From MED-G20 sp038108155 (GTDB lineage Bacteria > Bacteroidota > Bacteroidia > Flavobacteriales_D > Parvicellaceae), in assembly GCA_038108155.1 (NCBI GenBank), contig JAYNHP010000007.1, positions 1 to 64,000 on the forward strand: a DNA stretch of 64,000 nucleotides, read 5' to 3'. Below, in pieces: positions 35,557-45,537 of this stretch. Both the position numbers and the translations under genes were made by a program. Positions within the stretch are counted from its first letter, which is position 1, and each line of letters starts with the position of its first letter. Below the pieces are notes generated by a model. That model saw nothing but the letters and a program-made list of their open reading frames with translations, ran no database searches and was not told the origin of the DNA.

Positions 35557-36615
35557 ATGAAAGTATTCTTGTCTTTAATCTCTTTATTTCTATGTGGTTA
35601 TATTCATAGTCAAGAGGAGCCAAAGTTTAGTGTCAGGGGAGGGCAAAAGACTAGAGACCTAGGGTACGTTTCTAAACGTAAAGCCTTGGACTGTAACAAG
35701 GACTTGGAGTGGTCACCTGGAACTACTATTGTGTTTCATAAAAAGTCTGGAAAACCATATACTGGCACCTGTGTTTCTTATTACGATAATAGAAAACTAG
35801 AAAGAAAAACAAACTTTATTTTAGGTAAGGAAAATGGCGAATGCTTTACCTACTATAAAAGTGGAGAGGTCAAGGTAAAATCAATTTATGTAGAAGGTAT
35901 AGAAAACGGAACTTGGGGATATTGGTATGAAAATGGTCAAGTAGCTTGGGGAAATACCTATGATATGGGAAGTAGAGAAGGAGAATGGTTGTATTTTCAT
36001 GAAAATGGCAAACCTTCCAAATCATTGTCTTACAAAGATAATTTGTTAGATGGGACTCAAAGCTATTATTACGACGACGGTAAACCAAAGAAAATCATTA
36101 ACTACAAAGAAGGAAAGTTCCATGGATCATACACTACTTTTTATCCTGACAGTGTACTTAAAATGTCCAAGTTTTACAAAAATGGTGTTGTCGATGGTGA
36201 CGATTTTTACTATCACGAAAATGGTCAAAAATCTTTTGAGAAACATTGGGATGAGGGTGTTCAAACCGGTAGATGGGAATATTATTATAAAAATGGGCAA
36301 TTAAAAACATTAGGAGAATGGAAAGAAGGTCTTAAAGATGGAAAGTGGGAACATTACCTTGAAAATGGCAATAAGACTGATTTTGGCTTATTTAGTAAAG
36401 GAAATTTATGGATGGTTTTAGAATACGATAGATTTGGAGTTGTTAAAGACCATGAAGAAGAAATTAAGTTTAACCAGATGCTTAAGAACAAATCTTCCAT
36501 TGAAGCAAGTCAGACAAGAAAAGGAAGAAGAAAATTAAGAAGAAAATTAAGAAAAGAAAAGGCAAAACTAAAAAAGAAAGAACAAGAAAGTGAGAAAGTT
36601 GAAGATGGAAAATAA
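35557..36615 (+). CDS. secreted YwqK/MORN-repeat protein
   Basis: A 352-residue protein with a signal peptide (SLISLFLCGYIHSQ). From about residue 60 to 285 it consists of eight or so MORN_2-type repeats with the pattern YY.NG....... (for example YYENGQVAWGNTY-like units, WYENGQVAWGN, YFHENGKPSKS, YYHENGQKSFE). The family is often annotated as YwqK antitoxin, but in Bacteroidota such exported repeat proteins are common and no toxin is next to it. The last ~50 residues are highly basic, Lys/Arg-rich coil. It overlaps queE by 11 nt. Confidence 0.85.
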   Translation: MKVFLSLISLFLCGYIHSQEEPKFSVRGGQKTRDLGYVSKRKALDCNKDLEWSPGTTIVFHKKSGKPYTGTCVSYYDNRKLERKTNFILGKENGECFTYYKSGEVKVKSIYVEGIENGTWGYWYENGQVAWGNTYDMGSREGEWLYFHENGKPSKSLSYKDNLLDGTQSYYYDDGKPKKIINYKEGKFHGSYTTFYPDSVLKMSKFYKNGVVDGDDFYYHENGQKSFEKHWDEGVQTGRWEYYYKNGQLKTLGEWKEGLKDGKWEHYLENGNKTDFGLFSKGNLWMVLEYDRFGVVKDHEEEIKFNQMLKNKSSIEASQTRKGRRKLRRKLRKEKAKLKKKEQESEKVEDGK

Positions 36616-37219
36616 AGTAAATAAGCTCCCTTTAATGGAATTATTTAATACTTTACAAGGAGAAGGATTTCATACAGGAAAACCTGCTACTTTTATTCGT
36701 TTGGCTGGTTGTGATGTAGGTTGTTTTTGGTGTGATGTAAAAGAAAGTTGGGATTCGGAATTGCACCCGAGTTTTTCTGTAGAAAATATTGTAAGCAAAG
36801 CTCTAAAATACAAAGCAAAGTTTGCTGTTATAACTGGTGGAGAACCTACCTTACATAATATAAATGGTCTGGTAGATCAACTCAAAGAAAAAAACTTTTA
36901 TACCGCTATTGAAACAGCAGGAACCAATCCTCTTCCCAACAATATTGATTGGGTTTGTTTTAGCCCCAAAAAATTTAAAGATCCAATTCCTCAAATTTAT
37001 CAATTTGCAGATGAACTTAAAGTAATTATTTTTCAAAAAAGTGATTTGAATTGGGCTCTAGAACATGAAAAAAAAATAACAAATAAAAATTGCAATTTGT
37101 ATATTCAACCAGAATGGTCAAAAAAAGATAGGAACCTTCCATTTATTCTTTCATTTTTGGAAGAAAATCCTAGATGGAGATTATCTATACAGTCCCACAA
37201 ATATTTAAATATATCCTAG
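36605..37219 (+). CDS. queE: 7-carboxy-7-deazaguanine synthase QueE
   Basis: A radical SAM enzyme that makes the 7-deazaguanine core of queuosine. The iron-sulfur motif is CDVGCFWC (Cys-x3-Cys-x2-Cys), preceded by FNTLQGEGFHTGKPATFIRL, which is typical of QueE. VITGGEPTLH is the SAM-binding GGE motif. I chose ATG 36605 over an upstream GTG at 36590 because the conserved LMELFNTLQGEG follows closely. About 204 residues. It is co-directional with the YwqK-like gene upstream and the PorE-like gene 3 nt downstream. Confidence 0.95.
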   Translation: MENKVNKLPLMELFNTLQGEGFHTGKPATFIRLAGCDVGCFWCDVKESWDSELHPSFSVENIVSKALKYKAKFAVITGGEPTLHNINGLVDQLKEKNFYTAIETAGTNPLPNNIDWVCFSPKKFKDPIPQIYQFADELKVIIFQKSDLNWALEHEKKITNKNCNLYIQPEWSKKDRNLPFILSFLEENPRWRLSIQSHKYLNIS

Positions 37220-37222
37220 ATT

Positions 37223-39211
37223 ATGAACAGATTACTATTGTTTGTTATTTCATTTTTTTTATTGAATCCCTTTTATGGTCAAAGTGCACTTTATTCTTCT
37301 TACAATAAGAAAGCAATTAAGCTTTACGAAAAAGCAATAGAATGTTATCAAGATATTAGTCCTTTTAGTGGAAGAGGAAATCTAAAAGGAGCAGAAGAAT
37401 ATCTTTTAAAATCATTGGCCAAAGATTCTACATTTTCAGAAGCATATATATTATTGTCACAAGTTAAAGTCAAAATGGGAGATATTAACTCTGCTATTTT
37501 TTACAAAGAAAAAATGATGACTGCAAATCCTATAATTCCTTTAGTGGAATATTTTTATTTAGCAGGTTTGCACATGGCCATAGGTAGTTATGAAAAATGT
37601 CTAAAAAATGCTGTGAGATACAAGAATTCTCCATTGGCTGATAAAAGATATATTGTAAGAATTGATAAAATGATTGAGAATTGTGAATTTGCAATAGAAG
37701 CTATAAAAAATCCAGTAGATTTTGATCCTATAAATTTAGGAAGCTCCATAAATTCAGAATTACCAGAATATTTTCCTTCAATCACTGCTGATGATTCTAC
37801 TTTTTTATTTACAAGAAGAGTAAATGATTTGTCAGCACCAGGGGGAAGACAAGAAGAAATTTTTGTTTCTAAGAAAACACCAAATAACAATTGGTCTAAT
37901 AGTTCATTAGTTAGCAATGCCATAAATAGTAAGTATAATGAAGGTGCTCCAACTTTCAGCCCAGATGGTCAATATATTATTTTTGTTGGATGTGAAACAG
38001 GTGCGAAAGGAGACTACGAATATGGAGATGATAGAAAAGGATATGGAAGTTGTGATTTATTTTACAGCCAAAATAATGGGACAAACTGGTCAAAACCAGT
38101 CAATCTAGGATCAAAAATTAATACCAAACATTGGGAAACTCAACCATCTTTCTCTTCAGATGGTAAGACTCTTTATTTTATAAGAGGCATGACTTACGAC
38201 CGACAAAGAAGAAATCCCGATAATCAAGATATTTACGTAACTACCATTAGCGAGGACGGACAATGGACTAAGCCTGAAAAGCTACCTCCAAATATTAATT
38301 CGCCACATCGTGAGGAGTCTGTACAAATTCATCCTGATGGAAAAACTCTATATTTTTCAAGTAATGGTCATCCTGGAATGGGAGGTATGGATTTATACAT
38401 GTCAAGAAAATTAGATGATAATACTTGGTCTGACCCTATAAATTTAGGTTATCCATTGAATACTTTTAAAAACGACATTTCTATATTAATTTCTCCAAAA
38501 GGGGATAAGGGCTATTTTTCGTCAGATAGAGAAGGTGGTTATGGAGATTTGGATTTATATAGTTTTAACGTTGACAAAAAGTTTAAACCTCTCCCGATTA
38601 CATTTATAAAAGGAAAAATAATAGATGCAGAAAGTAAATTACCATTGTTTGCTTTTTTTCAATTAACAGATCTTAAAAAAGGAAATATAATTTCTCAAAT
38701 GCAATCCAAACTTGAAAATGGAGAATTTTTAATTACTGTACCAAAAAATATTGATTTTGCTTTGCATGCTGAGAAAGAAGGTTATATGTTTTATTCAAGA
38801 AATATTTATAGAGATAGTTTGAGTCTTTCAAAGGACGGCTTTTTAATAATTGAATTAGAAAAAGTAAAACCAGGAACTTTTATTTTAGAAAATATTTTCT
38901 TTGAAAAGAGTAAGTCTAGTCTAAAAAAATCTTCTTTAGTTGAGCTTAATAAAGTTTTAAAATTAATGCAAATTAATCCAGATTTGAAGATTCAAATAAG
39001 TGGTCATACCGATAGTGATGGCGACGATGATTTTAACTTAGAATTATCTATTAATAGAGCAAAATCCGTAGTAAATTGGTTGATAGAAAATAGTATTGAT
39101 AAAAATCGACTTTCATTTAAAGGTTATGGAGAAACAAGACCCATAGAAGAAAATAATTCTATTGCCAATAAAGCCAAGAATAGAAGAACTGAACTTACTA
39201 TCATTGAATAA
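37223..39211 (+). CDS. PorE-like OmpA family protein (TPR, propeller, CRD, OmpA)
   Basis: A 662-residue exported protein (signal FVISFFLLNPFYGQ). The order of domains is TPR-like helices (about 25-150), PD40/WD40-like propeller blades (165-450, repeated PTFSPDGQYIIF and TLYFSSNGHPGMGG motifs), a carboxypeptidase-regulatory-like domain (465-545) and a peptidoglycan-binding OmpA domain (550-662, ISGHTDSDGDDDFN and LS.NRAKSVVNWL). This is the architecture of PorE, which anchors the type IX secretion motor to peptidoglycan. Paralogues with the same layout exist, so the PorE identity is likely but not certain. Confidence 0.85.
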   Translation: MNRLLLFVISFFLLNPFYGQSALYSSYNKKAIKLYEKAIECYQDISPFSGRGNLKGAEEYLLKSLAKDSTFSEAYILLSQVKVKMGDINSAIFYKEKMMTANPIIPLVEYFYLAGLHMAIGSYEKCLKNAVRYKNSPLADKRYIVRIDKMIENCEFAIEAIKNPVDFDPINLGSSINSELPEYFPSITADDSTFLFTRRVNDLSAPGGRQEEIFVSKKTPNNNWSNSSLVSNAINSKYNEGAPTFSPDGQYIIFVGCETGAKGDYEYGDDRKGYGSCDLFYSQNNGTNWSKPVNLGSKINTKHWETQPSFSSDGKTLYFIRGMTYDRQRRNPDNQDIYVTTISEDGQWTKPEKLPPNINSPHREESVQIHPDGKTLYFSSNGHPGMGGMDLYMSRKLDDNTWSDPINLGYPLNTFKNDISILISPKGDKGYFSSDREGGYGDLDLYSFNVDKKFKPLPITFIKGKIIDAESKLPLFAFFQLTDLKKGNIISQMQSKLENGEFLITVPKNIDFALHAEKEGYMFYSRNIYRDSLSLSKDGFLIIELEKVKPGTFILENIFFEKSKSSLKKSSLVELNKVLKLMQINPDLKIQISGHTDSDGDDDFNLELSINRAKSVVNWLIENSIDKNRLSFKGYGETRPIEENNSIANKAKNRRTELTIIE

Positions 39212-39230
39212 TGTTAAATTTATCTATTAA

Positions 39231-39947
39231 ATGGTTTTAGACTTTATTAAAAATTCAATTAAAAAAACTTTTCCCATTACTCATAATATGCGTTATGATG
39301 TTCAGACGTTTAAAATAATGAAAATTGTTTTGGAAAATGAATCAACTTTTATAGATGTTGGTTGTCACAAGGGCGAAGTAATGGACCAAGCTCTGAAGCT
39401 TGCTCCAAATGGAAGACATTTTGCATATGAACCTATCCCATATCTATACGAAGAATTAAAAATAAAATATAAAGATAATTGTGTTGTAAAAAACTATGCT
39501 ATTTCTAATAATTCGGGAAACTCTAATTTTCATCACGTAGTTTCCAATCCTGCATATAGTGGTATAAAAAAGAGATCTTATCCTAAAGAAGAAAAGATAA
39601 GTAAGATTAAAATTAAGACTACAACTTTAGACGATCAGCTAATCAACGAGAATAGAGTTGACTTGATAAAAATAGATGTTGAAGGTGGAGAATTTGGCGT
39701 GTTAAGAGGAGCAGAAAAAGTTATAGAAAAATTTCATCCTGTTATTATTTTTGAGCACGGACTAGGAGCCTCTGAATACTACAACACAAGTTCAGAAGAT
39801 ATTTTTGATTTTTTTGAAAATTCCCAATATTTTCTTTTCACTTTAAAAGGATTTATTAGTGAATCACCCCCTTTGTCAAAAGACAAATTCAATGATCTTT
39901 ACCACAGAAATAAAGAATATTACTTTCTTGCAATGTTTAAAGTTTGA
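39231..39947 (+). CDS. FkbM family methyltransferase
   Basis: A 238-residue SAM-dependent methyltransferase of the FkbM family. TFIDVGCHKGEV is the SAM-binding loop and LIKIDVEGGEFGVLRGAE the family signature; IIFEHGLGAS follows. Substrates are usually sugars or polyketides and cannot be predicted here. It starts 19 nt after the PorE-like gene and overlaps the convergent T9SS type A gene by 11 nt. A surface polysaccharide role is possible from its neighbours. Confidence 0.9.
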   Translation: MVLDFIKNSIKKTFPITHNMRYDVQTFKIMKIVLENESTFIDVGCHKGEVMDQALKLAPNGRHFAYEPIPYLYEELKIKYKDNCVVKNYAISNNSGNSNFHHVVSNPAYSGIKKRSYPKEEKISKIKIKTTTLDDQLINENRVDLIKIDVEGGEFGVLRGAEKVIEKFHPVIIFEHGLGASEYYNTSSEDIFDFFENSQYFLFTLKGFISESPPLSKDKFNDLYHRNKEYYFLAMFKV

Positions 39948-41373
39948 TAATTTTAAAGTACTCTTTATTTAAATCTTGCTGTACTTCAAGTAGATAAATT
40001 CCAGTTTTAATATGTTCCAAGCTGTGTTTGAAACTATTGTAGGTGTATTTTTCTACTAATTCCCCGCTTAAATTAAATATTGAAATTTCACTTCCGGATT
40101 TAATGTTTGTAAATTCTATAAAATCTTTGGTAGGGTTGGGATAAACTTCAGCACTTTTAAAATTTATTTCACTATTGCTAAGTAAGAGGTTGTTGTCATA
40201 ATTACTGTCCCATAAGCCATTATTAGTTTTGGATATGAATATATCTGTAACTCCATTATTGGTTTCTTGGGTATTGCCAATTGCTACAAACCCATTGCTA
40301 TATTGAAGGGTGTCCAAACCTTTTACAATATCATTTATATTCCCATTAATATTGGAAGTTCCTGGCTGAACCCATTGGTTATTTAACTCAGCATAATAAA
40401 TTTTATTATTTGAAAATTGGTGAATATTCGAAATTAGATAATAGTTGTTGGAACTAGGTTTCTTGATAACCTCTACGCAGGATTGTTCGTTCTGAGAGTA
40501 ATAATTGAAATTTGCATAAAAAAGCTGATTTCCTAATGTGTCTACCCCCCCAACTAAATAATAAGTTTTTGGTATAATATTGGTTGGTTGCATTGGTTGA
40601 ATACTTCCACAAAAAATAATTTTATTTCCTATTTTGGTGATTGACTTTCCATTGCTTAGAATGCTGTCACTATAAAAATTCCATAAAGTATCTCCATTTT
40701 CTTTACAGCCAGTAATCCATAAGGTAGGGTCGAGATTGAAGTTGTAACTACTTCCAATACAAAACAATTTACCATCTTCAGATTGAATAATATCTTCCAA
40801 CTTGTCTTCCAAGTTACCCCCATATGTTTTCATCCATAGTGAGTCCCCAAGAGAATTAATTTTAAGAACAAACCCATCTCCATTTATACTTCCATAGTTG
40901 TAGGTCTGTCCAACTACATAAAAATTATTAGGATCGACTGTAGATTTAATTATTTTATTCCCAAAATCCCAATCTGCTCCGCCATATCTTCTAGACCATT
41001 CTAAATTCCCATTTTTATCCATCTTAATAATAAAAACATCATAATTTAAATTTTGACTATTGGAGTACCCACATGCTATAAAACCAGAGTCAGCAGTTTC
41101 AACAATACTTTTGCCATAATCAATATTTTGCCCACCAAATGTTTTATGCCATATTACTTCCCCAATATTGTTAGTTTTTATTACATATAGGTCTGTTAAT
41201 CCATTGCCATAACTTTCAGTTGCTCCAATTGCTGCAAATCCACTGTCCACACAAGAAATTATATTTTCTCCATAGTCATTTCCATTTCCACCATAAGATT
41301 GGAAGAAGGTACTTTGACCATTTGCATTTAAAAAACAAAGTATTAAAAAGAATATAGAAATATTTATTTTCAT
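39937..41373 (-). CDS. T9SS type A sorting domain protein with propeller-like repeats
   Basis: A secreted protein of 478 residues from ATG 41373, where the signal peptide (KINISIFFLILCFLNANGQ) begins; an in-frame upstream extension lies inside the neighbouring gene. Residues 25-230 hold repeats built on GGxxxDYG, GFIACGYSNSQN and FIIKMDKNGNLEWSRRYGG, typical of a bacterial beta-propeller. The C-terminal ~75 residues (AEVYPNPTKDFIEF, KTGIYLLEV) form the type A sorting signal for the type IX system. Its start overlaps the stop of the beta-barrel-like gene (ATGA). Confidence 0.88.
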   Translation of the reverse strand: MKINISIFFLILCFLNANGQSTFFQSYGGNGNDYGENIISCVDSGFAAIGATESYGNGLTDLYVIKTNNIGEVIWHKTFGGQNIDYGKSIVETADSGFIACGYSNSQNLNYDVFIIKMDKNGNLEWSRRYGGADWDFGNKIIKSTVDPNNFYVVGQTYNYGSINGDGFVLKINSLGDSLWMKTYGGNLEDKLEDIIQSEDGKLFCIGSSYNFNLDPTLWITGCKENGDTLWNFYSDSILSNGKSITKIGNKIIFCGSIQPMQPTNIIPKTYYLVGGVDTLGNQLFYANFNYYSQNEQSCVEVIKKPSSNNYYLISNIHQFSNNKIYYAELNNQWVQPGTSNINGNINDIVKGLDTLQYSNGFVAIGNTQETNNGVTDIFISKTNNGLWDSNYDNNLLLSNSEINFKSAEVYPNPTKDFIEFTNIKSGSEISIFNLSGELVEKYTYNSFKHSLEHIKTGIYLLEVQQDLNKEYFKIIKL

Positions 41374-42554
41374 CTTATTTTCCAATTCAAATTTAAAACT
41401 ATTCCGAAAGATCTTCCTAAAGAAGGTATTAACCCTATACAATTTTGAAGAACGATTTGAGCATTTACTTTTTCAGTATGATAGGAGGTGTTTATTCCCC
41501 ATTGAAACTTATTGTATCCACCGTAACTTAAATTAGATCCATAATTTAATTTCTTGTCATTTCTAAAAATAAATCCAAAGTAGGATTTAGGTAAATATTG
41601 TGAATTGTTTCTATAAAATACACCTGCAAATAGTTCTAAATTATTTAATGATTTTACAACATTGAATTTAACTTCAAATGGAGTTGTAGAGATAATTCTA
41701 TTAGTAGAACTATCTGGTTGAAATGATGTAGAAATTTCATTATTGAAATTGGAAATATTAGTTATTTGATCAAATGAAAATCCAGCATATGTAAATGATG
41801 TGTCGAAGTTAATAGTTTCAACATTACTGTGAAGAAGCATCACCCCAAAATTTTTCAACTCTATTTCATACTCTAAATTGGTGGTTTTAAATTCATTTTT
41901 TAATTTAAAATTTAATCCAAGACTATTTCCATTTTTTAGAAAAGTATTATTGTTGTTTCTAACAAAAGAAATATTTGGATTTATAACTACATTCCAATTG
42001 TAGTAATTGTTGAAATTAATTAAATCATTTTCTCCAAAACACCCATTGTATTCTTGAAGAATATTACCAATCACTAACCCAAAAGAAAAATTTTCATAAA
42101 ACTTTCCCAAATTAATTAGTTGGTGATTTCTAAAATGAAAATTTGTATTTCCTATAGAAATTTGTTGATTCAAGTCTTTATTCCCCCTAAAAATCAAATC
42201 GTATAATCCTTGTTGGTATTTTCCAGCAGTACTAATTTTATTTTGTATAGAAAAATACCATCCATTTAGTTCATCATTTTCATTGTATATATTGACTCCA
42301 AAGTTCATATCTGTTTCAAAACCTGACCTTTGATTTTTAGCAATTGAAAAAGAATTTCCTTTTTCACTTTCATTAATAAATCCGCCAAAGTATATTTTAT
42401 TGAAAAAATTCACTGGTAAATGAGTGGAGCCAACAGAACTATAAAATGAACTAATTAGTTCAGCTTTGGCTGTTTTTTTGGAAATAGAATCTCTGTTTAA
42501 AGAATAACAATTAAGCTGAGTTATTATTAAAAATAAAATAGTTAGATATTTCAA
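41370..42554 (-). CDS. predicted outer-membrane beta-barrel protein (DUF5723-like)
   Basis: A 394-residue exported protein. After a signal region (LTILFLIITQLNCYS) it shows alternating aromatic/hydrophobic strands across its whole length and ends in a strand finishing NLNWKIR, all typical of an outer-membrane barrel. I believe it falls near the DUF5723 group, but this is from general pattern. The start is TTG, overlapping the upstream lipoprotein stop (TTGA). It sits between a lipoprotein and a T9SS substrate, suggesting a joint surface complex. Function unknown. Confidence 0.72.
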   Translation of the reverse strand: MKYLTILFLIITQLNCYSLNRDSISKKTAKAELISSFYSSVGSTHLPVNFFNKIYFGGFINESEKGNSFSIAKNQRSGFETDMNFGVNIYNENDELNGWYFSIQNKISTAGKYQQGLYDLIFRGNKDLNQQISIGNTNFHFRNHQLINLGKFYENFSFGLVIGNILQEYNGCFGENDLINFNNYYNWNVVINPNISFVRNNNNTFLKNGNSLGLNFKLKNEFKTTNLEYEIELKNFGVMLLHSNVETINFDTSFTYAGFSFDQITNISNFNNEISTSFQPDSSTNRIISTTPFEVKFNVVKSLNNLELFAGVFYRNNSQYLPKSYFGFIFRNDKKLNYGSNLSYGGYNKFQWGINTSYHTEKVNAQIVLQNCIGLIPSLGRSFGIVLNLNWKIR

Positions 42555-44107
42555 TTCAAGTTAATTTTTGAATTTACATCCATATTTATACTATAATAAA
42601 GGTTCTGATTTCCAAGAATTGGAAAATAGTTTGTAGAATCAGGACTAGAAATAATTAGTTCTAATATTATTTTATTGTCATTTTGAAATTCAATTAGTAA
42701 ATCATTTTCCAAATCCAGTTCATTTACTGTTTTTATTGCTTGAGTTAAGTTCCCTAAATTATCAACTTGACAATGATTGATACAAATAGGGGAAGAGTTA
42801 ATATTTTCTCCTGACATAAGTTTTAAATTAGCACAACATTTCCAAGGGAATTCATTGGTAAAATCTAATTTTATTAAGGCATCGCTAACAACTATGTTTT
42901 TTGGTAGTTGATAATTTAAAGTATCTATAAATACAATAGAATCTAGATTTTGTTTCAAAGGAATATCTACTGAAATATCTAAAGAAAGTGGATGTTGTTG
43001 AAATATAAAGTCATTGTAACCAGATTGATTCCCCATTGGGTTTGTGATTAGTTGGTAGTCGATATTAATTTGTTCTGGAAACATAGATATTAATTGGGGA
43101 AGATTAGAGTTGCTATTATTGAAATTTATATTCAACATACTATATTGAAAATCGTATCCTAGGTCTAAAGCTCTATTAATATTCATATTTTGATTTAACG
43201 ATAGATGGTCTAAAGCTTGAAATTGGTTTTCTTTTTTAAACTCAATTTTATTTAATTTTAATTGAGCATCTATACCAATTCCGTTTTTAATTAATAGTTC
43301 AAATTCAGAGTCATTTATTTCAAAGTTTTTTGAATTTAAATTTTCCATGAATGGAATTTTAATTTCAGTAGTATCTACAATATCTTCACTACCTAAATAA
43401 CCTAATGCAGAAGCAATTTTTATGGAAGATATTTCAAATTTAATTGCAATATAATCGTTGTTTTGAAAAACTAAATCTTGGAGATTTTCAGAAGATATTC
43501 CAATTGTAAATAGAGTTGAAATATGATTAAATGCAGTACCATTTTTAGTTAAATCAAATTTAAAACCATCCAAGTTTAATTTTCCTGTGGACACTCCTTG
43601 AGAAATTGGTGTTGATATAAGTGCGTTAAAATTATTACCAACTGGATTAAAAGCACCTAATAGAGATAAGTTAATATCTATTTTTCCATCAATACTACTT
43701 TCAACAGTATAATCAAAAATTAAAGAGTCAAAATGTAATTCTTTTAGTTGGGTAGAATTAAAATTAAAAAAATGACTTTCTGTAAACTGATAGGGAATTT
43801 GAAATCCTGGTGAAAATTGTATGCCCGAAAGTATGCTAGGAATTTTTATGCTGTCTGTAAAATCTAATTGAATACTTTGGTCAATAATATCCATCCCCAA
43901 TTTATATATTTCAAATGTATCTTTAAAAGATAAATAGGTTTCATCATCGCTTAAATAAAGTTTATCCTGATTTATAAAGGTATTTAGATTTAATGTATCT
44001 GAAGATATTGGCAACTTATAAAATGTATTCCAAGAAACTGAATTTCTGTTTTTTTTACAGCTGGAAAAGATGATTGTTACTATTAAAATGAAATATATAT
44101 TTTTCAC
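42551..44107 (-). CDS. large hypothetical lipoprotein
   Basis: A 518-residue lipoprotein: signal FILIVTIIFSSC with Cys17 as the lipidated residue, then KKN, which often directs surface exposure in Bacteroidota. The body is beta-rich with repeated LNLNTFINQDKLYLSDDET-like and SIKIASALGYLG segments and no catalytic motif I recognise. A Cys cluster WKCCANLKLM...PICINHCQVD occurs near residue 435-460. It starts at GTG 44107. It is the first gene of a three-gene operon with the barrel-like and T9SS type A genes. Confidence 0.7.
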   Translation of the reverse strand: MKNIYFILIVTIIFSSCKKNRNSVSWNTFYKLPISSDTLNLNTFINQDKLYLSDDETYLSFKDTFEIYKLGMDIIDQSIQLDFTDSIKIPSILSGIQFSPGFQIPYQFTESHFFNFNSTQLKELHFDSLIFDYTVESSIDGKIDINLSLLGAFNPVGNNFNALISTPISQGVSTGKLNLDGFKFDLTKNGTAFNHISTLFTIGISSENLQDLVFQNNDYIAIKFEISSIKIASALGYLGSEDIVDTTEIKIPFMENLNSKNFEINDSEFELLIKNGIGIDAQLKLNKIEFKKENQFQALDHLSLNQNMNINRALDLGYDFQYSMLNINFNNSNSNLPQLISMFPEQINIDYQLITNPMGNQSGYNDFIFQQHPLSLDISVDIPLKQNLDSIVFIDTLNYQLPKNIVVSDALIKLDFTNEFPWKCCANLKLMSGENINSSPICINHCQVDNLGNLTQAIKTVNELDLENDLLIEFQNDNKIILELIISSPDSTNYFPILGNQNLYYSINMDVNSKINLN

Positions 44108-44153
44108 GAAATAAAATTAGTCAATTCAAGTTATTAGATTTTTATTTTAACCA

Positions 44154-45428
44154 TTAGTATTTTCCCTTCCATATTTTCTCTATTAGCTTTTCATATTCTG
44201 TTTCTCTTTTATTCTGCTTTGGTTTATAAATGGACGTTCCTTTTAATTCATCTGGAAGAAATTCTTGCAAGTGGAGTTTGTCTAAATTATCATGACTATA
44301 TAAATAGTCTTTTCCATAATCCAATTCTTCCATAAGTTTAGTAGGTGCGTTTCTTAGCGATAAAGGAACACTAGCATCTCCTTTTTCTCTAACTATGGAT
44401 TGGGCTTTATTTATTGCTAAGTATGCGGAATTACTTTTGGGAGAAAGAGATAAATAAATTGCACATTGGGATAAAACAATTCTCCCTTCAGGCCATCCAA
44501 TCTTTTGAAGAGCATCAAAACAATTGTTTGCCATTACCAATGCTGTGGGGTTAGCTAAGCCAATATCCTCAGCAGCAGAAATAATTAATCTTCTAGCAAT
44601 AAATTTAGGATCTTCATTTCCTTCCACCATCCTTGCCAGCCAATAAACTGCTGCATTAGGATCACTTCCACGAATTGATTTAATGAAAGCAGATATAATA
44701 TCATAGTGCATTTCCCCTTTTTTATCATATTGAGCTATATTTTGTTGAATAGATTGTTGCACTAGTTCATTGGTTATTTCAACTGTATTTTCATCTAGAT
44801 TTAAGACCACTAACTCAAAAGCGTTTAGTAATTTTCTCGCATCACCACCAGAAATTCTAAGAAGAGCTTCAGTTTCTTTAAGAACTGGTTTTTTCTTTTC
44901 AATTACTGAATCCAACAGCGCCAGATTCAAAAACTTCAACAAATCTTCTTTGCTGTGATTTTTTAATACAAATATTTGAGATCTTGACCTTAATGCTGGA
45001 ATGACTTCAAAAGATGGATTTTCTGTAGTAGCTCCAATTAAAGTAATTTGCCCTTTTTCTACAGCAGAGAGCAGAGCGTCTTGTTGAGATTTGCTAAATC
45101 TGTGAATTTCATCTATAAATAGTAGTGCATTTCCTTTTCCAAATATCCCTTGATTTTTCACATTATTGATGATATTTCTAATGTCTTTTACACCTGAACT
45201 AATAGCAGATAAAGAATAAAAGGGTCTATCCAGTTCATTAGCTATAATTTCAGCTAATGTAGTTTTTCCAACACCTGGAGGTCCCCATAAAATCATGGAG
45301 GGAACAGCACCATTAGTTATAGCTTTCTTAATTGGTCCATTTGGACCAATTAAATGACTTTGGCCAACAAAATTTTCAAAATCTTTAGGTCTAATTCTTT
45401 CTGCAAGTGGTATAAGAGGAACTTCCAA
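44154..45428 (-). CDS. rarA: replication-associated recombination protein A (AAA+ ATPase)
   Basis: RarA (MgsA) acts at stalled replication forks. It has 424 residues with PLAERIRPKDFENFVGQ at the start, Walker A WGPPGVGKTT (Lys55), Walker B LFIDEIHRF and sensor 1 GATTENPSF. The C-terminal tetramerisation part contains SAFIKSIRGSDPNAAVYWLARM and SAAEDIGLANP, which are diagnostic. The start is TTG at 45428, since no ATG occurs before the conserved region. It faces away from the mpl gene. Confidence 0.96.
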   Translation of the reverse strand: MEVPLIPLAERIRPKDFENFVGQSHLIGPNGPIKKAITNGAVPSMILWGPPGVGKTTLAEIIANELDRPFYSLSAISSGVKDIRNIINNVKNQGIFGKGNALLFIDEIHRFSKSQQDALLSAVEKGQITLIGATTENPSFEVIPALRSRSQIFVLKNHSKEDLLKFLNLALLDSVIEKKKPVLKETEALLRISGGDARKLLNAFELVVLNLDENTVEITNELVQQSIQQNIAQYDKKGEMHYDIISAFIKSIRGSDPNAAVYWLARMVEGNEDPKFIARRLIISAAEDIGLANPTALVMANNCFDALQKIGWPEGRIVLSQCAIYLSLSPKSNSAYLAINKAQSIVREKGDASVPLSLRNAPTKLMEELDYGKDYLYSHDNLDKLHLQEFLPDELKGTSIYKPKQNKRETEYEKLIEKIWKGKY

Positions 45429-45537
45429 TTTTTTTAATTATAAATATAATTCAATTTTAATGGTCGAGTGTTTATAAATTATCCAATTTTTCCAACTTCA
45501 TGTTTTAATTTATTAGATTTTTAGATAAAATTTTTTA

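Noticed and set aside
35557..36615. YwqK-family protein as an antitoxin of a toxin-antitoxin pair
   Set aside because: It has a secretion signal and no candidate toxin next to it; the antitoxin label comes from family naming only.
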